DNA of 64,000 nucleotides from Aurifilum marmelostoma. Taxonomy: Eukaryota > Ascomycota > Sordariomycetes > Diaporthales > Cryphonectriaceae. The position numbers and the translations under genes were made by a program. Under the pieces are notes generated by a model. It searched no databases. It saw nothing but the letters and a program-made list of their open reading frames with translations, and had not been told where the DNA came from. Positions 34,856 to 46,403 of the stretch are shown piece after piece. The stretch lies in assembly GCA_027559495.1 (NCBI GenBank), contig JAMXSV010000019.1, positions 434,001 through 498,000 of the forward strand, given 5' to 3'. Numbering within the stretch: the stretch's first letter is position 1; every line of letters starts with the position of its first letter.

Positions 34856-35882
34856 GACGAGATTAGAGCTCCACGACCTGGTGCGACTTGATGCTCGGAG
34901 ACGAACTTTCAAGATGATATGCAAATGTTGAAAAGGAGGAAGTTGGCATCATCCATCCAAGGTGACTAGTCATTCTGCAAAACTGTGAGCTCTGAACAGA
35001 CAAAAGAACTAGTGATTGTATATCACTGAAGCAACCCAAGCCAGGCCTGGTCTGAACAGAGCCTCATGTTCGCATATTACCGCAACTCCGAACGGTCACG
35101 TCGGCTGCGAATTTACCCCGCTCTGAAGCCACCAAACAAACTGCATAAATTCTAGATGATGGCGTGCGAGTGGGTAAGTGATCTAATAGAGTTGACTGCT
35201 GGGTGACATTCAGTGCATCACGACATGCAGTGCAACGTAGTACAGTAAGAGCTTACCTTGTTGGTCTTGCAATGCGACAGCCTTGCGTGGCAAAGGGGTA
35301 GATCTGTAACGTTAGACACAAGAGAATCGATGTTGTGGTATCCCGAAAATGTTGTTATAAAACCAGTTCTAAATAACCTTCTGGAAATAATGAGGGGAAT
35401 ATCGCTCCTTATTGTTGATCCTCTTCGTTTGGTTCTGTCCTGTAACAGCACGGGCGAGGGTGAGGGGTGCCGAACCAACCATCACCTGGACAGGACAGGA
35501 GACGATGCATACGGTAAGCATCTAAATTCCTGATAAAGTCGGCGGGGTTCCATTTCGCTTTTGCTAACTTATCAGCCATCCCTACCTCGCGCAGATTGTG
35601 CATGAAGACGGCGTACAACATGATTAACCATGGTAGGACACTACTTATCAAACACTCCTCCACTACGGATGCATCATGTTGACTAACGGCCACCTGCATC
35701 GGTCATGCTTCCTCGATTACATTGCTGCCCTGCAGATTTAAACACAAGTAGTTTCTTCTACATACCGCTTGGCAGATGCTCCAGATGCCTGCTCCTACGT
35801 GATATCCAGGAACTATCGTACTAGGCCGGAAATGATTCCCTGCTGGCCCGGGCATCCTTCCCAGCCGGGTTGCCCTCAGCTT
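34856..35882. other. Intergenic region, about 1 kb
   Basis: Upstream of the peptidase gene. Frames at 35218-35699 on both strands overlap and show no domain. Nothing is recognised. Confidence 0.5.
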
Positions 35883-36375
35883 ACCAGCACGTCCCGGGTT
35901 CTATCGCTCCTCCTGGTCGCACTCAACTGCACTCGCCTCCTGGCCCGCCATCTTCCCCGTTGAGCGCGTCGGCCGCCGCAAGCTGATGCTCTTCGGCGCC
36001 GTGGGCCAAGCGACAGCCATGGCAATCCTAGCGGGTGTGGACTCACTGAGAAGCCGTGCAGGAGAAATCGTCGTCGTAGTATTCCTGTTTGTCTTCAATA
36101 CCTTCTTCGCCGTCGGCTGACTAGGCATGACCTGGCTGTACCCGGCCGAGATTGTGCCACTGCGGATCCGCGCCCCAGCCAACGCGCTGGCGACGTCGGC
36201 CAACTGAATCTTCAATTTTCTCGTCGCCATGATCACGCCTGTTGCCTTGAACAATATCGGGTATCAGACTTATATCATATTTTCGGTCATTCATGCTGTC
36301 ATGGTGCCGAGCGTGTACATCTTTCACCCGAGACGGCGTATTGAAGTCTTCAGGAGGTGGATGTTATCTTTCACA
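35883..36375 (+). pseudogene. Broken sugar-type MFS transporter fragment
   Basis: The C-terminal third of a sugar porter is readable: LLLVALNC, then after a frame change ASWPAIFPVERVGRRKLMLF, GAVGQA, TM10 VFLFVFNTFFAVG, a TGA, LGMTWLYPAEIVPLRIRAPA, NALATSAN, a second TGA, IFNFLVAMITPVALNNIGYQ and TYIIFSVIHAVMVPSVYIF. Both stops replace Trp codons expected in the family (GWLGMTW and NWIFNF). The PAEIVPLRIR motif is diagnostic of sugar porters. The N-terminal two thirds are missing and the end breaks off after FHPRRR. Confidence 0.87.
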
Positions 36376-36901
36376 GGGTGGAGCCAGGCTGAAAAGGTGT
36401 TTTCGGGGCAGTTTACCAGCCCAAAGTCGAGCCAAGGAGGTATGGCAGGCCTGGAGAGATTTTGATTGGTTATTCCGATACTGAGGAGGGGAGGGTGCGT
36501 GGCCATGGGTTGCAGAAGCGAGGTGATGGCGATGTAATGCGCGATGAGGAAGCAATGACTTCTCATGGCGAGTGAGGCCAGACGAAGTTTAGTGTCAGAT
36601 TAGAGAAAGACCATTAGCCTAATGATGGACTAAGAGGAGTCCAGTGCACTTCAACGATCATCATATGCCATTCCGAGACTCTTCTCATGCCATTGTACAG
36701 CACACAATGAGGATTGGAGACATGGGTTGTATCCAGACCTTGCTCGCGTGTACTCTGAGACTTTGATCCATTTGTTCATGCCACTCCTCTGAATCTTCCT
36801 CTATCCTTTTATTTCCACTTTTTCATCATTTTTCTTCGCCTTTCAATATTCACCTTGCCTCCTTCATACTTTCGAATTCCTCCTCATTCCCCAGAGATCA
36901 C
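36376..36901. other. Intergenic region, 526 bp
   Basis: This is the 3' side of the TPR-SET gene. It has a pyrimidine-rich stretch at about 36780-36900. No gene is seen. Confidence 0.5.
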
Positions 36902-39333
36902 TCACAGGCCCACACTCTGTAGAAATGCAAGAATAGCGTCTCCACGTCTGGTCCCAGCCGTGCCCGCCACGAAGAAACTGGGCCCAAACAAATCGTCGAA
37001 CCCGGTCATCTCACCATACAACGCCAGGTACACCTCCTTGGCGAACCGCACAAACCCAGGCACAACATGGTGCCGACCGGCTGCAGCCCACGCCCGGGCC
37101 GCGTACATGGCCCCGTGCGCCGTGGCGACGGTGAAAACACCGTTGGTGCGGTCGATGGTCAGCTCGCTGCCCTTCTTGACGCTGACCTTGTAGCCGAGGT
37201 CGCGCAGCAGGCGGTTCGAGAGACGGATGCCGTTGGACGGGGACGGGTCGGCCTGGCAGAGCCAAAAGCCGATGGGCACGCAGGCGAAGCGGGGCAGATC
37301 CTTGTACAGGGAGTCGTCATAGGTGGCGGTGAGGGACGACAGCAGGGCCTCGGCGCGCTTGAGGACGTTGTCAGGCACGGGGCCGGTGTCATTGAGGTGC
37401 ATGCTTGGGTTCTTGTCGATGAAGACCTCGAGGGCTGTGGAGAGCCTGTCGCGCTCCATCAGGGTTTCGACGGAGAGTTCGAACTCGGCGGCGCATGAGG
37501 GGCAGTCGCAGTTGAACATGTAGTAGTTCAGCTTGCGCCTGCGGTCGGCGATCTGTTCAGAGCCGGAGAAATAGGCAGTCGTGATCTCGTCGCCGGCCTG
37601 GATGTCCCTGCAGGCACGCATAATCATCATGTCACCGACAAAAGCGTGGCTGGTATTCTCGAGGCACGAGTGGTTCGCGAAGGCGGCGTGCAGCCAGATA
37701 CCCGTCGACCCGTGGGTCTTGGTGCACTCGTAGTCGTCGAGGACACTGGACTTGACCTGTGGGCAGCCGAAGCCGTTGAGCTGCGCAATGGCCTGCACCT
37801 GGAAGGTATCGATGACGACGGTGTCGTCGACGATCTGTACCTCCTTGTTCTTCTTCTTGTTGAACCTGGGGCCTGCGAAGAGGTTAAGGTATTTCTTAGC
37901 CAGGTTTCGGTTCCAGCGAAGCTTCTCGACCGTGCCGAACAGGCGCTGGGCGTGCGTGCCAAAAGTCGTGAAGCGGGTGTTGACGTCGATCAGCAGCGAT
38001 GCGGTCTTTCTGTTGCTACCCTCGAGGGCTAGATAAAAGGCCTTCTCGACCATGACGATCTCGCCATGCTTGATGTCCTTTGTCGCAAAGAGACCACGGC
38101 CACGGTGGCCTGCATCCGCAATCTTGGTGTTGCCAAGGAAGGACGCATGATCGAGCGCCGTGTGGCACATTGTGGCCGAATCGACCATGGAAGGTATGTC
38201 ATACTCGCCAGTTTCCTGCTCTCGAAGGCGCGACTTTGTTCGCTCTATTTCTGGGAGGATGCTCTTGTCCTCGGTCCCCAAGGCCATGGCCTGGTCGAAG
38301 AAAGACATGGCTAGGGTGAAGTCTGCCAGCTCGTAGCAAGCCCGTCCAGCTCTATACAGGGACTTGAGGTTTAGAGCCTTGGCCTCTTCAGAGAGGTCTT
38401 CGCCAGGGATGATGGAGGCCTTAGCATCGTCGACAGCGAGCTCGAACCGGCCCAGGTTGAGTCTCGCCTGGGCGCGATTGCGGTACAGAGCGCGACGCAG
38501 ATCGGCATTCTCTTCGTCGCCAGGCAGGACTGCCAAGCCCTCAGAGTAAAAGGTCGAGGCAGCCTCCCAGTCCCCATTCCTGAAGGCTTCGTTGCCCTTG
38601 TCCTTCATACGCGTCCCTCGGACGGTTGTGATGCGACCGGCGTGCCGCCAGCCGGACGGCACCATCTCGTGGTTTGGCTTGAGAAGTATGTAATCGGAAG
38701 GATGATCAACTCGGACCACAGTGCCTCCATCGGCCGAGATCTTGTAGTAGGGCTCCTTGATTGCCACGATGGCACCCTTTGGCAGGATCCTGGCTGCAGC
38801 CACTGTGGGAGGGAGGTTGGCAACCAGGATGCAGTCGACGTCGCCATGGATATCCTCAATCGCGTTCTGGATGGAATTCATGTGGACCGGCTCGAAGAGC
38901 AGCTTGGCCAAGAGGACCCTTCCTCGATGATGGGTCTCCAGCCTCAATCCGTCCAGTGAGATAGGTTTGAGGCTGGTCAGTGGCTTGATGCATGGCGGAT
39001 ACGACTCGCCGATGAAGGTCGTGTGGAGCAGTTGTTGGTCTGGGTCTGGGGGCAGAAGACTACTTAGCCTCATGGTGAGGGCCTGGCGATCATCTCGTTA
39101 GTATAGATATTGACAAATGAATGGGTAATCACTGGGTGAATCCTCTTTCTGGATGGCAATACCGTGGTGAAGAAATCTTTCTCGAGATGGGCGCGCGACC
39201 GCTTCATGGAGGCAGCGGGCTTTTGTCCCTTTTGATCTCTGGCCTGCTGCATGACATTCCTCTGCATGGTGACTATCCTGGCATGGGTGAATGATGGATC
39301 TCTATAATCCATTTCCCCAGCAAGAGGATCCAT
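36902..39333 (-). CDS. TPR and SET domain protein (putative lysine methyltransferase)
   Basis: Exon 1 starts at ATG 39333 (MDPLAGEMDYRDPSF), and exon 2 runs 39082-36902. The intron ends CGCCAG after an ACTAAC branch site. The donor is ambiguous: GTGATT (intron 39083-39132, 793 residues) or GTATTG (39083-39162, 783 residues). Tetratricopeptide repeats follow KDKGNEAFRNGDWEAASTFY at about residue 226. The SET domain begins GRGLFATKDIKHGE near 395 and includes ANHSC near 537 and GDEITTAYF. A post-SET cysteine cluster CDCPSC lies near 598. This order is that of the fungal SMYD-like TPR-SET group, which methylates lysines on unknown proteins using S-adenosylmethionine. GC-rich, well-conserved coding throughout; the substrate is unknown. 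Confidence 0.85.
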
Positions 39334-39905
39334 GGTCGGCAATAGCTGTTGTGGTTGTTGATGATGGGCTGCGTCGAGGTGGTGGTGATGATCATAAACG
39401 CGTGGTGAGGGTGGTGATGCAAGCAAAAAGAAGAAAAACATTTGTTGATGACCAGCAGTAGAAGTCGACAGAGATGAGATGAAAATTTACCCTCTGCAAT
39501 TTTCAGCACTTGACACCAAGCTCACCTCCAGAGCTTGCTGCATCCTACAGGTTTCTAGATGCAGTCCCTAGATGCAACACAAACAAGCTGCAGCTTCAAT
39601 ATCGAGAATTGCATGTGGGCCTTTTCAAATCTTTTGTCAGACAACACTCAGAACTCTCACTGAAACTTTCACGTACATCTCTTGCCAAAAAGTGATCTCT
39701 GTATCTAAAAATTTTTTTTTTTCCTTCTCATTTGCAACTCAAGCCCAAAAGCTCTAGAAATGCATCCCTGAACCACTCCTCTCTAGCCATTGACGCCTAC
39801 CTGTATGTAGCCATTGTCAGTCTGAAGATGACCTCACCCAGAGGCATATTTGGACTTGTCCCATGTCTCGAGCCATTTCTATGTTGACTCTTCATGCATT
39901 CTTTG
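39334..39905. other. Intergenic region, 572 bp
   Basis: Promoter side of the TPR-SET gene. An upstream frame reaching 39441 is in frame with MDPLAGEM but contains a His/Gln run and a Phe-rich start, so the ATG at 39333 is preferred. A T run lies at about 39710-39721. Confidence 0.5.
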
Positions 39906-40676
39906 CTACTTCTTCTCCTGGTCAGGTGAGGTAATAACGCGAACCGTCCAGCCGCGTGGAGAAGCCCACCAGCGGCGCTGCGTGATTGCCGGAATCAGCA
40001 CGGCGACAGCGGTATCCTCAAACAGTCGTCGCATATCATAGACTGCCTCAATACCGAGTAGAAGATTGAAGGGCCTGTTGGGGTCGCTGCCGGGAAACTG
40101 GCATTCAACTTGGCACCATGCGTTCGACGGAAGGATGTCATAAGAGACGAACTCCTCCCACTCTTCAGATGGATCTCCATTGGTGTAACCCAGGCGATAG
40201 CCAGCCTGACACAAAGTGCGAGCACATGTCAGCAACATATCGACATCTATATGGGTCAGGACGTGGGACTGTTGAGATGTACATACCTTGACGTGTGTGC
40301 CGTTGCGGGTGATGATAAACGGGCGGGTGTCTGCCTTGTCGTCTTTCCTGATCGTCGAGGGGTCGTCACAGTGGTGCACGAATCTGAACTCGCCGTTTCC
40401 GCCACAGTCTAGGAACTGACGAAGGGTACTTGGACGGTACTGATAAAGAATGGTGACGATAATGTCGGCACCCCAGGCTGGCTCGAAGCTGATCTCGGGC
40501 TTGGTCGGATCGGGGAGCCCGCCGAATGACACACTGCCCAGCGCCTGAGCGACGTTGATGATGCCTGGAACGACTGTGCCGTCGTTTTGACTGTTTGCTG
40601 ATTCCCATTTGTCTCCCATCTTATACGGTCTACGCAGCTCGGGGAAGTTATTGTCGCGCACGAGCAGCTCCTCCAT
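39906..40676 (-). CDS. Conserved-looking hypothetical protein
   Basis: Two exons (40676-40287 and 40205-39906) encode 229 residues. The 81-nt intron (GTATGT to GTGTCAG) is a multiple of three and would read through as an odd Cys/His-rich insert. The spliced product joins THVK to AGYRLGYTNG. The protein starts MEELLVRDNNFPELRRPYK, has no signal peptide and no membrane helix, and is acidic with many aromatic residues (WWASPRGWTVRV near the end). I do not recognise the family. Good codon structure and clean splice sites make it a credible gene. Confidence 0.65.
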   Translation of the reverse strand: MEELLVRDNNFPELRRPYKMGDKWESANSQNDGTVVPGIINVAQALGSVSFGGLPDPTKPEISFEPAWGADIIVTILYQYRPSTLRQFLDCGGNGEFRFVHHCDDPSTIRKDDKADTRPFIITRNGTHVKVCTSQQSHVLTHIDVDMLLTCARTLCQAGYRLGYTNGDPSEEWEEFVSYDILPSNAWCQVECQFPGSDPNRPFNLLLGIEAVYDMRRLFEDTAVAVLIPAITQRRWWASPRGWTVRVITSPDQEKK

Positions 40677-41654
40677 GATGCTTCGACTGAGTGGGTTTGG
40701 GACGGGATGATGATCGTGAAACTGTCGCGTTGGCCTTTCCTCTAGCGGTCGTTGAATGGAGAGGAAATTGTCTAAATGTAAGGGTCAGTCTTGCGTGTGT
40801 TCTTGGGGTATCAAAATAGGACGAATCTCAGGGAAGGTGCAAGAGAGCCTACTGCCTCACGTGACCTATGTGATGTCTGTCTCGGCAGTCACGTTGAAAG
40901 CTGAGTAGACGGTGCCCCTTGTTGAAATGGCAATGTCTTCACCTTTTCAAGAATATTCCTCTGTAATCTCAGCAATGAGATTTCATGATGCAATGAGGTT
41001 TTCGAGCCTCTCGAGGCGGTCAAGATACTCGCAAGATTGGCCGTGTTTGCGGCTAGTACAATCACTCGAGTGGCGAGCACGAAGAGCGGGGACTTCTTGA
41101 TCATGAGAATTCTTCCATCTACTTGAAACATTTGCATTCTACCTATCAGGACCACTACTGTCTATCTGATGGTGACACCAGTGGATTGTGTATGCGGGTT
41201 CCCGTCTAATGGTTTAATCAGCCTCGAAGGTGGATTGCCTTTGTGTCTGGATAATTAAGTGAAGACATTTTTCTGCAGCCCAACGAAGACGTTTTCGATG
41301 TACATTCTCTACTTAATCCAGTCCAATACCTCTTCGTGATCATCATTTACGATTGGCCATGCGCATGGTAGAGATTGGCAAGGAACGAGGCTGAGCAAGT
41401 CTGTCAGCATAGTCGCGTCACGAGCTGTGAATGTGTCAGCAGCCTGTGCTAGCGTCTTCCACGCGAGAAGCATCATCAATATAATTCTGGCCCAAGCCTG
41501 TGCTGACAACTTTGTGCGAATACTTCCAATACCACCCGACTCAGGACTCGTCATCTAGTAATCGTTTTTGTCAGGAACATCCTTCTTCGTCGTTGAGCTA
41601 GATCTGCACAATTCCTACTCTGGGACAGCAACTCGCGCACACAGTCTCTTGACC
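40677..41654. other. Intergenic region, about 1 kb
   Basis: Divergent space between the unknown gene (minus) and the ankyrin gene (plus). Frames at 40889-41155 and 41309-41554 on the minus strand have no supporting features. Confidence 0.5.
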
Positions 41655-42440
41655 ATGAGTGAGCGCCAAGAAAACACAGAGGCACCCGCATCGGGAACCT
41701 CGATCCCGCCAGAAGCAATCGCCCTCGCAGGACGCATGTACGACGCCGCCAGGGAGGGCAATGCTGAGCTTTTACAGCAAGCCATCGCGGCGGGACTACC
41801 CCCGAACCTGACCAACGAGAAGGGCGATACTCTGGTGAGGCGCAACAGCTTCTTGACCCACCCTTTCTTCCCCTTCGTCTGAGCATCAATATTGACAGCC
41901 AGACGCTCACTGACCTTCGTTTCCCCAGCTCATGCTTGCGGCCTACCACGGCCATGCCGATCTCGTTCGCTTCCTCGTAGAACACGGTGCAGACCCAAAC
42001 AGGTTGAACGACCGCCATCAGAGCCCCATTGCAGGCGCTGTCTTCAAGATGGAAAATGATGTCATCGAGGTGAGTAATACGGGCTTGCCTTTGGCATTGA
42101 GTTCGTAGGGTTAGGGTTAATACAGCACCATGCCTACCCTCCTGCCTCCCAGGCCTCTCTGCTTACTTCCTTGCTTCTTCCTGTTACCTTTCTTTCTCTC
42201 CCGGCCTCATCAAATGTAGTTATTATGGAATGCACCCCATCCACAACTTTCTCTTCTAGATCTAATCATGCTCTACAGGCTCTACTGGATGGAGGAGCTG
42301 ATCCCGAATACGGCATGCCATCCGCGATGGAGTGCATTGTTATGTTCAAGCAAGAGGACACCTGGAAAGCGAGATTCGAAGCAGCTGCTGGTCGAGGTAA
42401 GGCTGGCAAGAATATCACTAGCCAGGCTGCGCAGGCATAG
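41655..42440 (+). CDS. Small ankyrin-repeat protein
   Basis: Three exons (41655-41834, 41929-42069 and 42279-42440) encode 160 residues. The 94-nt and 209-nt introns have GTGAGG/CAG and GTGAGT/CAG ends. The protein starts MSERQENTEAPASG. Ankyrin helices are LYDAAREGN-like (MYDAAREGNAELLQQAIAAG), then LMLAAYHGHADLVRFLVEHG with ADPN, then SPIAGAVFKMENDVIE joined to ALLDGGADPEYG. About three repeats are followed by a short charged tail. It resembles small Yar1-like fungal ankyrin proteins that act as binding adaptors or chaperones; the partner is unknown. The second intron is long for this genome and carries a telomere-like TTAGGG pair. Confidence 0.87.
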
Positions 42441-43925
42441 GCATCACGGAGAGGCAGTCGAGAGGGCGGCGCAGAATGACGATCATGCAGGCAGGTGTGC
42501 AGGCAAGTACAAACCAGCTACGCACTTGCAGAGGAAAATTAATGAGTTCAAACTCGTATACAGGGTTGTATTCATGAACACAACTTCGCATTATGGCAAG
42601 TGAGGATGTTGCTTCGACTTGTCAGAGGGCGAAACTCTCTTTTTGCGTTCGCTTTTCCGCAGAGCCCTCGTTCGAGGCCATACATATGATCATGACTTTT
42701 GAAGCTTCGCGAAATTCAAATTCTCAGCATCTCCCTTCTTTCTAGAAGTGCATGACGACGCCTTCTCGACTCGTCATAAACACTTTCGTCTTCTCTACGG
42801 CTCGCTCAAGATGCTGTTATTGGTCACGTGTTTCGCACAGGGCGGCATCGAAGGTTCTTCTGAATTATGCCTCTCGCAAAGTTCCGGTGCCGAGGTCTGC
42901 TGCAGGGGGTCGGTCTGGGAGAGGCAGCCAGTGCACAGTGGTGCTGACAACTTTCGTGAAAGAACGCACGAAACCACTCAACAAGCTCACAGAAGATCTT
43001 CCGCTAGGATCAAAATAAGCATGCTGCCTTTCCCCAGATTTTCAAGAATCAGGGGTTCTCGATGTTTCGCCCTCTGCGGGCTCAGGTCTCCAGCGTCGTA
43101 GTGCATGCGGCTCCTTGTCTTCCGCTGCGCGCCACCTCCTGGCTTCAAGTCTGCAATCTGAAACACCATCAGCCGCAGGGCAGGACTGGTTGGGGGCAGC
43201 TTGTAAGACCAGTGACCACCACCGAAACTTTTCACCGCGAACCATCTTTGAGCGTACTTGACGCGCGAGGAATCTTTTCATGGCTTGAAGCTCAGGCTGA
43301 TCAAGCAAGCAACTGTAATCTGTGTGGGTGTCTTTGTATGGCCGCAACTCAGCTGTCGACTGGCTTTCGGAGCTGGTTCATCCGTTCAAGGAAGCTCACA
43401 TCTCGCAGCACTAGCTCTGCTGCTCCTGAAATACTTGTCGTGCCGCCCGCTTGGGTCAAGGGCAATCTCAAACACTGATTAACAAAAAATCAGGCCACTT
43501 CCACAGGCGTGCCGAGAAAGATCTGCCAACGCTATCCATAAGGTGGTTACAAGCAACCCCGGCCTGCTGACTGTCCAAGGCCTACTTACATGAAGGACAC
43601 GCTCACTCATCCCGCTGGGCTCCTCCTAACTACTTGGACAGCCGAGAGCCTGGCAGTCTGACCACTCGACCTAGATCAATTCAGATCTTGAACTCAGTTC
43701 TCACATCTCAGATTTCAGTCTCACAAAAAAAAAAAAAAAAAAAGAAAAGGGCGATCTTAATCACGACACATATTTCCAGGTAAATACCCACCCAGCAAGC
43801 ACCTGCATAGCCCAATCGTATGTTATTCAAGAGATATCATCCCACTCACACCAATTACAGTTCAGTCATCGCTACCACAATAGCTAGACCTCTGGAGTCT
43901 TGATTCTATTGTATCTGTGGGTATC
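42441..43925. other. Intergenic region, about 1.5 kb
   Basis: Frames at 42748-43101 and 43062-43482 (plus) and several on the minus strand overlap, with no consistent codon pattern or domain. An A run of about 18 lies at 43726-43743. It probably serves as promoter and UTR for the DUF6594-like gene. Confidence 0.5.
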
Positions 43926-46403
43926 ATGTTACCTACCTACAAGTGCCCCACCATCCCGACCATTCAGGAGCCGGTCAACGAACAACGGCCACTGGCAGAC
44001 CTCGATGATGTGCTCGATGTTGCTACAGACCAAGTCGATGAGCCACAGCGCGCTGTCATCAATACAAGGGTGGCCTCAACGAAGCGCGACCACCTAGGAC
44101 GCAGTAGCTATCTCCGTTCTGGATCCCCTCAGCTGCACCACTTTCTCAAGGCCAACAATAGTCCAGGAGCCACCGGGAGTGAGAATGTGCTGAACAGAGC
44201 CGGCCACGGCCATACGACACCGGCGAGCCGGCGTCGCTATTCCGCTGCGGACCTCGCCCTGCTGAAAGGCAGCTCAGTCCAAGCCAAGACCGGTCTTCCC
44301 CTTGACAGTGAAGGCTGGAGCTTGAAACACCCCTTTTCACCAGCCGGCGCGGAAAATCAAATCAGACTCTCGCCGACTTCCTCTTTGCTTCGATGTCCTC
44401 CCTCACTTCGACGCGCTTCTCTGTCCACAATCCCCAAGCTTCCACAGGACTCCAAGGGTCCACAGGAGAATAACCTGGATATTCATGTATCGCCTCATCT
44501 CGACGAAAAAGAGGGGGATATTCACCATGATAGAAGAGAAAATGGTGTGCCTGGTCATGGTGGAACCCCAGATATACCAGAGGACTGGCCTTTGGGGAGA
44601 GAAACGGAGGCGGCGGCGGCAGAAGATGATATCAGGCATGAATTCGCGCGCCCATCGTCGTTAGACCTGTTCAAGACACTGGCGACCATGTCGTCGTCCT
44701 CACCCACAGCAAAGAGCAGCTCTTCTTATTCTTCCGCCTCATCTTCGAGCAGGCGGCACAGCATTGCCTCCTCTGAAAAGACGGCGGACACAGATCTCAG
44801 CCCCGCCGAGGACCGCGTGGGTGGTGATGAGACACCCATAGCACCAGCACCTACTCAACCTTTTGAGCATCTGCGGGCACCGCTGGATAAGCATCACAGG
44901 CATACTTCTGATCGAGATCGCTACTATGGAACGCCAGAGATGCCGCGAGGCTCGGCCAAGCTGCCGCACATCTCTGCGCAGAACCTGACGCCGCGGGTGC
45001 CAAACCAGACGCATCCCAAACACCTGCCTCGGGCTGAGAAGCTGCCACTCTCAGGCTACGAGCTGCTGGCATCGAAAATTTCCTCGTCCTCGTCCACCGC
45101 GAACCAGCGCTTCCGACCAAGTGCATATTCCAACAGCCCGTCCTCTGGACCGCCTTACAAGCAGGACTCTAGGCGTAACAGCACTGCAAGCTTCGTCAGC
45201 GTCCCGCCAACCGGGGCGGACGAGCAGGACCTTCTGACCATTAAGCCCATCTACAGGAGATTCGAGGCGCTCAACCACAGGCTGCTCCTGCACCTGCAGG
45301 ACGAGCTGGCGGAGCTGGAAGAGCAGCTGCACCGGCTCGACACAACGGACACGCAGACGCGGCGGGTGCAGAGCCATATCCTACCGGCCAGTCGCCGGGC
45401 GGAGTTCCTGGCTGGTGGGGAACTGCAGTGGCACAAGACCGACATCCTAGACAAGATCGCCTTTAAACTGGGACAGTACAGTGAGTTTGAGCCTCTCCTT
45501 CCTGATACAGATGAACATCACTAATAAGAGTGAAATGCAGACCACGTTCTCGCGTCCTTCACAGCCACACGCGACCTTCCAGTTCCCTCACACTCCGACG
45601 TCGACGATTATCGAACTTACCTCGCCACACGCCAGCCCATCTCTGAGGATGAGACAAGGTTCCTCGACTCGGCGGAGGACCTTGTCACCCTCGCAGCAAA
45701 TGAAGAGTGCTCCTCCATCAGAAGAAGGAGCGGTTCCCCGCGCTCGCCCGCGCATGAGACAAGGCTAGGAGCTCCAGAGTACCTCCAATCTCTGCACCAA
45801 CACAGCAATACCAACAATAGCAATGACGAGCCCGTGGTCACACCGATCCCAGGCACGATGCATGGCAACTCATGGCTCGTCCGCCACAAGCGGCTCTCGA
45901 TAAGCAGCCGGAGCTCCGGCGGCGACAGCACGACATCGATCAGCCCGAGGTCCACAACCAGGCCGCAGCCACACGAGCCATGCATCCATACAACACCTCA
46001 ATCGCCCCTGCGCTCGTCATGTCAGAAGTTGACAACCTCTTCCTTTTTGCACCCAAGACAACATCACCGCGGACCAAGTCGGGGTGCAGCACGAGCTGAT
46101 GTCAGCAAAGCATTAGCAACGGAGAGGAGGAAGACGCCCGATGAGCAGCCTGTGTTTCCTTCTCACAAGACATTGGGCGTCGCCTTGACTGTGGGCTGTG
46201 CTGTGCTGTTGCCCATTTTAGGATTCACAGTCATTCCTAGCTTCGTAAGTCGCATGATTGTCGTTTTGATGGGGGGCCTGTCGGCTCTCAACTCAATGGC
46301 TGCTCTTGGTGTGTGTCGGGTATTTGGTAGCCGGCGGAATGTTGCTCGGGTGGCTGCTGCGTATGCCGTTGTGATGGCTATTGTTGCTGGGTGTGTATGC
46401 TGA
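43926..46403 (+). CDS. DUF6594-like membrane protein with long disordered N-terminus
   Basis: Exons 43926-45480 and 45541-46403 encode 805 residues. The 60-nt intron runs GTGAGT to ATGCAG. I take the ATG at 43926 (MLPTYKCPT). The first 420 or so residues are low complexity, rich in Ser, Pro, His and charged residues, with a poly-Ser stretch. Then comes the conserved block IYRRFEALNHRLLLHLQDEL, AELEEQLHRLDTTD and the long helix to KLGQYNHVL. Three hydrophobic helices end the protein (TLGVALTVGCAVLLPILGF, MIVVLMGGLSALNSMAALG and AAAYAVVMAIVAGCVC). This layout of a helix bundle plus C-terminal membrane hairpin is that of the fungal DUF6594 family, whose function is unknown. A Ser/Arg-rich insert separates the helix block from the membrane part. 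Confidence 0.85.

Noticed and set aside
42748..43482. Several 60-138 codon frames on both strands
   Set aside because: Mutually overlapping, none with a domain or strong start context.
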